Below are positions 7,907 through 10,682 of a stretch of 10,682 nucleotides of DNA, piece by piece. Position 1 is the first letter of the stretch; each line of letters begins with the position of its first letter. The translations under genes were made by a program, and so were the position numbers. This DNA is from Syntrophomonadaceae bacterium. Lineage in GTDB: Bacteria; Bacillota_D; Dethiobacteria; DTU022. The notes beneath the pieces were generated by a model. The model was not told the origin of the DNA. It searched no databases and saw only the letters and a program-made list of their open reading frames with translations. The stretch covers positions 1 to 10,682 of the forward strand of contig PUNU01000004.1 in NCBI GenBank assembly GCA_003551865.1, read 5' to 3'.

Positions 7907-8839
7907 CTTTAGCATTCTTTGCAGGCCTTCTTCCAGGGATACAGCGGGGTGGAAATGCAGTTCTTCCCGGGCCCGGGTCGTATCGGCATAAGTGTGGGGA
8001 GGATCACCCGCCTGGACCGGCTCATATTTCACCTTCAACTGCCTGCCCGCCAGTGAATTTAAAACATCGATTACTCCATTCACAGAGATACGTCTGCCGC
8101 CGCCGATGTTGTAAACCCGACCCATTGCAGCGGGAGCCCCCGACGCAGCCAGGTTGGCTTCCACGATATCATCTATATAGGTGAAATCCCGGGTCTGTTC
8201 ACCGCTGCCGAAAATTACAGCCTCCATGCCTTCGAGCAGGGCATGGATAAACCGGTGAAAGGCCATATCAGGACGCTGCCCCGGGCCAAACACGGTAAAA
8301 TAACGCAGGCTTACCACCGGCACAGAAAAGTTTTCATAATAAAGATTGCAGAGGTGCTCGCCGGCCAGTTTAGTGACCCCGTACGGCGATATGGGGCGGG
8401 GCAAATCGTCTTCATGCATGGGAAGTTTGCCCGTGTTCCCGTATACGGAAGAAGAAGAGGCATAAACAAAACATTCCGGATCATGTCCGCGGGCCCATTC
8501 AAGCAGACGCTGGGTGGCCAAAATATTGTTCTGGGTGTAGTGGGAAAATTCCTTGCCCCAACTGGCCCGCACTCCGGCCTGGGCGGCCTGGTGAAAAACC
8601 CGCTCCACTCTCTCCGCAAACCAACCGTCTTCAATCCCGGCAATATTCTGTCGGATCAGCTCGAAACCCGGGCGTTTGAGCAGGTCTGTTACATTTTGTT
8701 CTTTTAAATCCCGCCCGTAGTAATCGGTAAAGCAGTCCACCCCGTAAACCCGGCAGCCTTCGTTCAGCAGCCGGCGGGTGAGATGAGACCCGACAAACCC
8801 GGCCGCGCCGGTGACCAGGCAAACTTTTTTATCTCCCAA
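7889..8839 (-). CDS. NAD-dependent UDP-sugar epimerase/dehydratase (UDP-glucose or UDP-glucuronate 4-epimerase type)
   Basis: Extended short-chain dehydrogenase of 316 residues acting on a nucleotide sugar in the cytosol. Seen: Rossmann motif TGAAGFVGSH (10-19, GxxGxxG), HQAAQAGVRASW (83-94), SSSSVYG (128-134), catalytic Y153 and K157 in SPYGVTKLAGE, RYFTVFGPGQRPDMAF (179-194), TRDFTYIDD (216-224) and the C-terminal QAGDPPHTYADTTRA. AAQAGVR together with FGPGQRPDMAF resembles UDP-glucuronate 4-epimerases; plain UDP-glucose 4-epimerase is the alternative. The start is TTG at 8839, supported by GGGGAGGA (8847-8854) with 7 nt spacing and an in-frame stop 21-19 nt upstream. It is convergent with popT and downstream of two LCP genes on the same strand, so it probably supplies a sugar for a surface glycopolymer (inference). 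Confidence 0.93.
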   Translation of the reverse strand: MGDKKVCLVTGAAGFVGSHLTRRLLNEGCRVYGVDCFTDYYGRDLKEQNVTDLLKRPGFELIRQNIAGIEDGWFAERVERVFHQAAQAGVRASWGKEFSHYTQNNILATQRLLEWARGHDPECFVYASSSSVYGNTGKLPMHEDDLPRPISPYGVTKLAGEHLCNLYYENFSVPVVSLRYFTVFGPGQRPDMAFHRFIHALLEGMEAVIFGSGEQTRDFTYIDDIVEANLAASGAPAAMGRVYNIGGGRRISVNGVIDVLNSLAGRQLKVKYEPVQAGDPPHTYADTTRAREELHFHPAVSLEEGLQRMLKNFGTR

Positions 8840-8846
8840 ACCTTTG

Positions 8847-8854
8847 TCCTCCCC
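8847..8854 (-). promoter_or_regulatory. Ribosome binding site deciding a TTG start
   Basis: GGGGAGGA on the minus strand sits 7 nt before TTG at 8839-8837. No ATG or GTG lies between the in-frame upstream stop and this TTG, and the Rossmann motif begins only 9 residues later. Confidence 0.75.
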
Positions 8855-8865
8855 GCATCACCCAG

Positions 8866-8987
8866 GGCAATTAATAAAAAAGCCCGCCCTCTTGTTGATG
8901 TGAATTTGACCGCGCCGTTCAGCGAACTAACCAATCATAAAGAAACGCAGGTAACCACCTGTGCTGAGCCGGCCCTGATTAATTGCC
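8866..8987 (-). repeat. 122-nt leader segment bounded by a 10-bp inverted repeat
   Basis: GGCAATTAAT (8866-8875) is complementary to ATTAATTGCC (8978-8987). Inside are a CAGGT-loop-ACCTG hairpin (plus 8949-8962), a GTTC-AGC-GAAC hairpin, and a minus-strand GGGCGGGC followed by six T. It fills most of the 178-nt gap between the LCP gene and the epimerase and ends 12 nt before the epimerase ribosome binding site. It could be a leader RNA or a small repeat element. No known RNA family is recognised, and chance is possible in AT-rich sequence. Confidence 0.35.
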
Positions 8988-9017
8988 TCATTTCTGCAAC
9001 GTAAAGCAAAATAATAA

Positions 9018-9977
9018 TTAGAAAATATAATCAATTAACATGTCCCGAAATTTTTCGTCGAGGAGCAGGTAGTAGTGATCGCTGTCATCCCTGGTAAAGT
9101 AATCACCCTGCAAGGAATAGTCGTAGATGGCGTCTGCTTCCAGCCTTTCGGCGGCAAACAGGGTCAGGGCGGCGACCTGGTTGAAATTTAAGTCGGTGCG
9201 GACGTGCTCACGGTAAGTTTCATAGGCGGGGAGCACATAGCGGAAAAGGCCCATCTCTTTGAAGTACTCGAAAGTGGCCAGAAGCAGTGATTTCTGGCGC
9301 TGCATCCGGTTTAAGTCATCCCGGGCATCGCCTTCCCGGTAAGTCAGGTAGGTAATATAGCCCCGGCCGTCCAGCACCTGGGATCCGGCCCCCAGCGACT
9401 CCTGGGGCGTAACCCCAATCATCGGTTCTTCCACAGTGTAGTAGACCCCGCCCAGTGAGTCGATCAGCCGGGTTAAGCCGTATATATCCATGGCAATGTA
9501 GTAGTGCAGGTCAATACCGTCCAGCAAGTTTTTAAGCGTATCAATGCTGTACTGCAAGCCCTTTTCGTGCCTGTCCTCCCCGGCTTTCTCATAGCCGTAG
9601 CTGTAGGACTGGCGAATCCGGTCTTTTTCGCCGCTGTGAGCTATTTCCACGTAAGAATCACGCGGCACGGCCAGCAGGGTTACCGAGTCCTGGTCGAAGT
9701 TTACCGAGGCAACCAGGATCGTGTCCACAAAATAAACATCGCCGAAGGTATTGTCTTCCTGGCGGTTGTGGAGGCCTAAGACGGCAACGTTGATCACTCT
9801 TTCTTCAAAATGCTCTTCCACCCCGCCGCCGGCCGCAAAATCATGCCTGAACAGTGAAGCCGGAGCAAAGTAAACCTGGTAAACGCCGAAAAAAATGATC
9901 GCGAAGGATACGAGGATAATCGAACAGATTATACCCAGCGATATATAAAACCTGGCCTGCCTGGAAGGGTTCTTCAT
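9018..9977 (-). CDS. LytR-CpsA-Psr (LCP) family glycopolymer transferase
   Basis: Membrane-anchored enzyme; LCP proteins move undecaprenyl-linked glycopolymers such as teichoic acids onto peptidoglycan outside the cell. It has 319 residues from ATG 9977. One N-terminal membrane segment spans about residues 10-37, followed by an extracytoplasmic LCP domain. Seen: VDTILVASVNFDQDSVTLLA then VPRDSYVEI (D85, R106, D107), YYIAMDIYGLTRLIDSLGGV (159-178), and LDGRGYITYLTYREGDARDD followed by LNRMQRQKSLLL (R214, R224, R227, Q228). These are the polyprenyl-phosphate-binding arginine/aspartate positions. The usual INHAYxxGG after PRD is replaced by RIRQSYSYGYEKAG. The frame also opens at GTG 9986; neither start has a strong ribosome binding site, so translation may be coupled to the upstream LCP gene, whose stop lies 46 nt before this ATG. 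Confidence 0.92.
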   Translation of the reverse strand: MKNPSRQARFYISLGIICSIILVSFAIIFFGVYQVYFAPASLFRHDFAAGGGVEEHFEERVINVAVLGLHNRQEDNTFGDVYFVDTILVASVNFDQDSVTLLAVPRDSYVEIAHSGEKDRIRQSYSYGYEKAGEDRHEKGLQYSIDTLKNLLDGIDLHYYIAMDIYGLTRLIDSLGGVYYTVEEPMIGVTPQESLGAGSQVLDGRGYITYLTYREGDARDDLNRMQRQKSLLLATFEYFKEMGLFRYVLPAYETYREHVRTDLNFNQVAALTLFAAERLEADAIYDYSLQGDYFTRDDSDHYYLLLDEKFRDMLIDYIF

Positions 9978-10023
9978 TATGCTCACAACCCGCTCGCTTT
10001 TTTTTATTTACTCGCCCGGGCTA

Positions 10024-10682
10024 TTAGTCTTCTTCGGGGCCGTCGGAGACGATCAGGTCAAAAACCGTACCCTTAGGCACACTCTGACCGGGCAGGGGCT
10101 CGGAATACATAACCAGGCCCTTGGCAAGGTGATTGTAGTGCCGGTAATGCACATCGGCCACGCTGAAACCTCTTTCCGCCAAAATCGCCTTTGCTTCATC
10201 CACCGTTTTGCCCCTCAGTTCGGGAACAACGGCCATATCATTGTTATCATCGGGAGCGGCGGCTTCATCATCATCCGAACCGTTTCCTTCCTGGCCGTTT
10301 TCCTCATCTTCGAAAGGATCCCAGTCAAGCTCCCTTTCCTTTTCTCTTTCTTCCTCCCGGCGCTTGCGCTCCTGTTCCTCGATATATTCAGGACTGTCTT
10401 CTAAAACAATCGGCGGCCATTTTTCGGCCTTGATATCAAAAACTTCTTCGATTATCCGCACTCTTTCTTCCTGGTTGAGAACCAGGTAGTAGATGCCGTC
10501 TTTAGTCTGGTTGCCGCCGGACAGGGTATAAAGGTTCAAGTTTTCCTCCGGTTCTTCCAGATCCCTGGCATAAAAGGCCAGCGCCGCAATCTGGCTGTAA
10601 GAGAGGTCGGTGTCGACATAGTCCTTGTAAATGCGGTAGGTGGTTGGAATATCGGTTATTTTCCCTTCCTCGCGCAGATAAA
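10024..10682 (-). CDS. LCP-family protein with charged linker and C-terminal PASTA domain, N-terminus beyond window edge
   Basis: Partial: 218 residues to the stop at 10024-10026, with the frame open to the right edge. The first ~80 visible residues (TTYRIYKDYVDTDLSYSQIA then ALAFYARDLE) align with the C-terminal third of the neighbouring LCP protein (AYETYREHVRTDLNFNQVAA then LTLFAAERLE), including a shared YYLVLNQEERVRIIEEVF-like end. Hence this is a second LCP protein. After it comes a charged linker (10300-10377, Glu/Arg-rich, EEQERKRREEEREKERELDW) and an Asp/Asn-rich spacer. A PASTA domain follows (10039-10230): VVPELRGKTVDEAKAILAER, GFSVADV, then SEPLPGQSVPKGTVFDLIVS. PASTA domains bind cell-wall muropeptides or lipid II in PknB kinases and PBPs. 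Start, membrane anchor and catalytic motifs lie outside the window, so the LCP assignment rests on paralogy to its neighbour. Confidence 0.82.
   Translation of the reverse strand, partial: YLREEGKITDIPTTYRIYKDYVDTDLSYSQIAALAFYARDLEEPEENLNLYTLSGGNQTKDGIYYLVLNQEERVRIIEEVFDIKAEKWPPIVLEDSPEYIEEQERKRREEEREKERELDWDPFEDEENGQEGNGSDDDEAAAPDDNNDMAVVPELRGKTVDEAKAILAERGFSVADVHYRHYNHLAKGLVMYSEPLPGQSVPKGTVFDLIVSDGPEED

Noticed and set aside
8783..9004. 73-residue plus-strand open frame in the epimerase upstream gap
   Set aside because: No ribosome binding site; it overlaps the epimerase start region on the opposite strand and shows no recognisable features.

Overview
The window looks like a chromosomal segment of a Clostridia-type Firmicute of moderate GC content. 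The evidence is a T-box leader, a CIRCE operator on groES-groEL, a ykkC-family (PRPP-type) riboswitch, strong AGGAGG-like ribosome binding sites, and a LytR-CpsA-Psr (LCP) gene pair. The genus cannot be read from the sequence. No tRNA, rRNA, CRISPR array, transposase or phage gene is visible.

Layout. Positions 1-1273 (minus) hold a nearly complete NCS2/AzgA-type purine permease that runs off the left edge. The roughly 1-kb gap 1274-2279 carries two large RNA regulators pointing in opposite directions. On the minus strand is a PRPP-type riboswitch with an overlapping terminator, controlling the permease. On the plus strand are a sigma-A promoter and a tryptophan-specific T-box (specifier UGG), controlling a stand-alone trpB2 (2280-3638). 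A strong hairpin terminator separates trpB2 from the convergent groES-groEL operon (minus, 5699 down to 3745), which has a promoter abutting a CIRCE element. Further right on the minus strand are a 60-residue cysteine-rich protein ending in CQLGCF, a 157-nt block closed by a perfect 12-bp inverted repeat, and a YfcE/MJ0936-like metallophosphatase (6291-6821).

The right third concerns the cell envelope. It holds a DUF368/PopT-type polyprenyl-phosphate transporter (plus, 7089-7868), a convergent UDP-sugar epimerase (minus, 7889-8839), and two tandem LCP glycopolymer transferases on the minus strand. The upstream LCP gene is cut by the right edge and ends in a highly charged linker plus a PASTA domain. 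Together these suggest carrier-lipid recycling, sugar-nucleotide supply, and attachment of a glycopolymer to peptidoglycan.

Most notable points: the LCP-PASTA fusion; the apparently solo PRPP switch on a purine permease; the divergent pair of RNA-controlled genes; and the inverted-repeat-closed block that sits like a structured leader in front of the cysteine-rich small gene.
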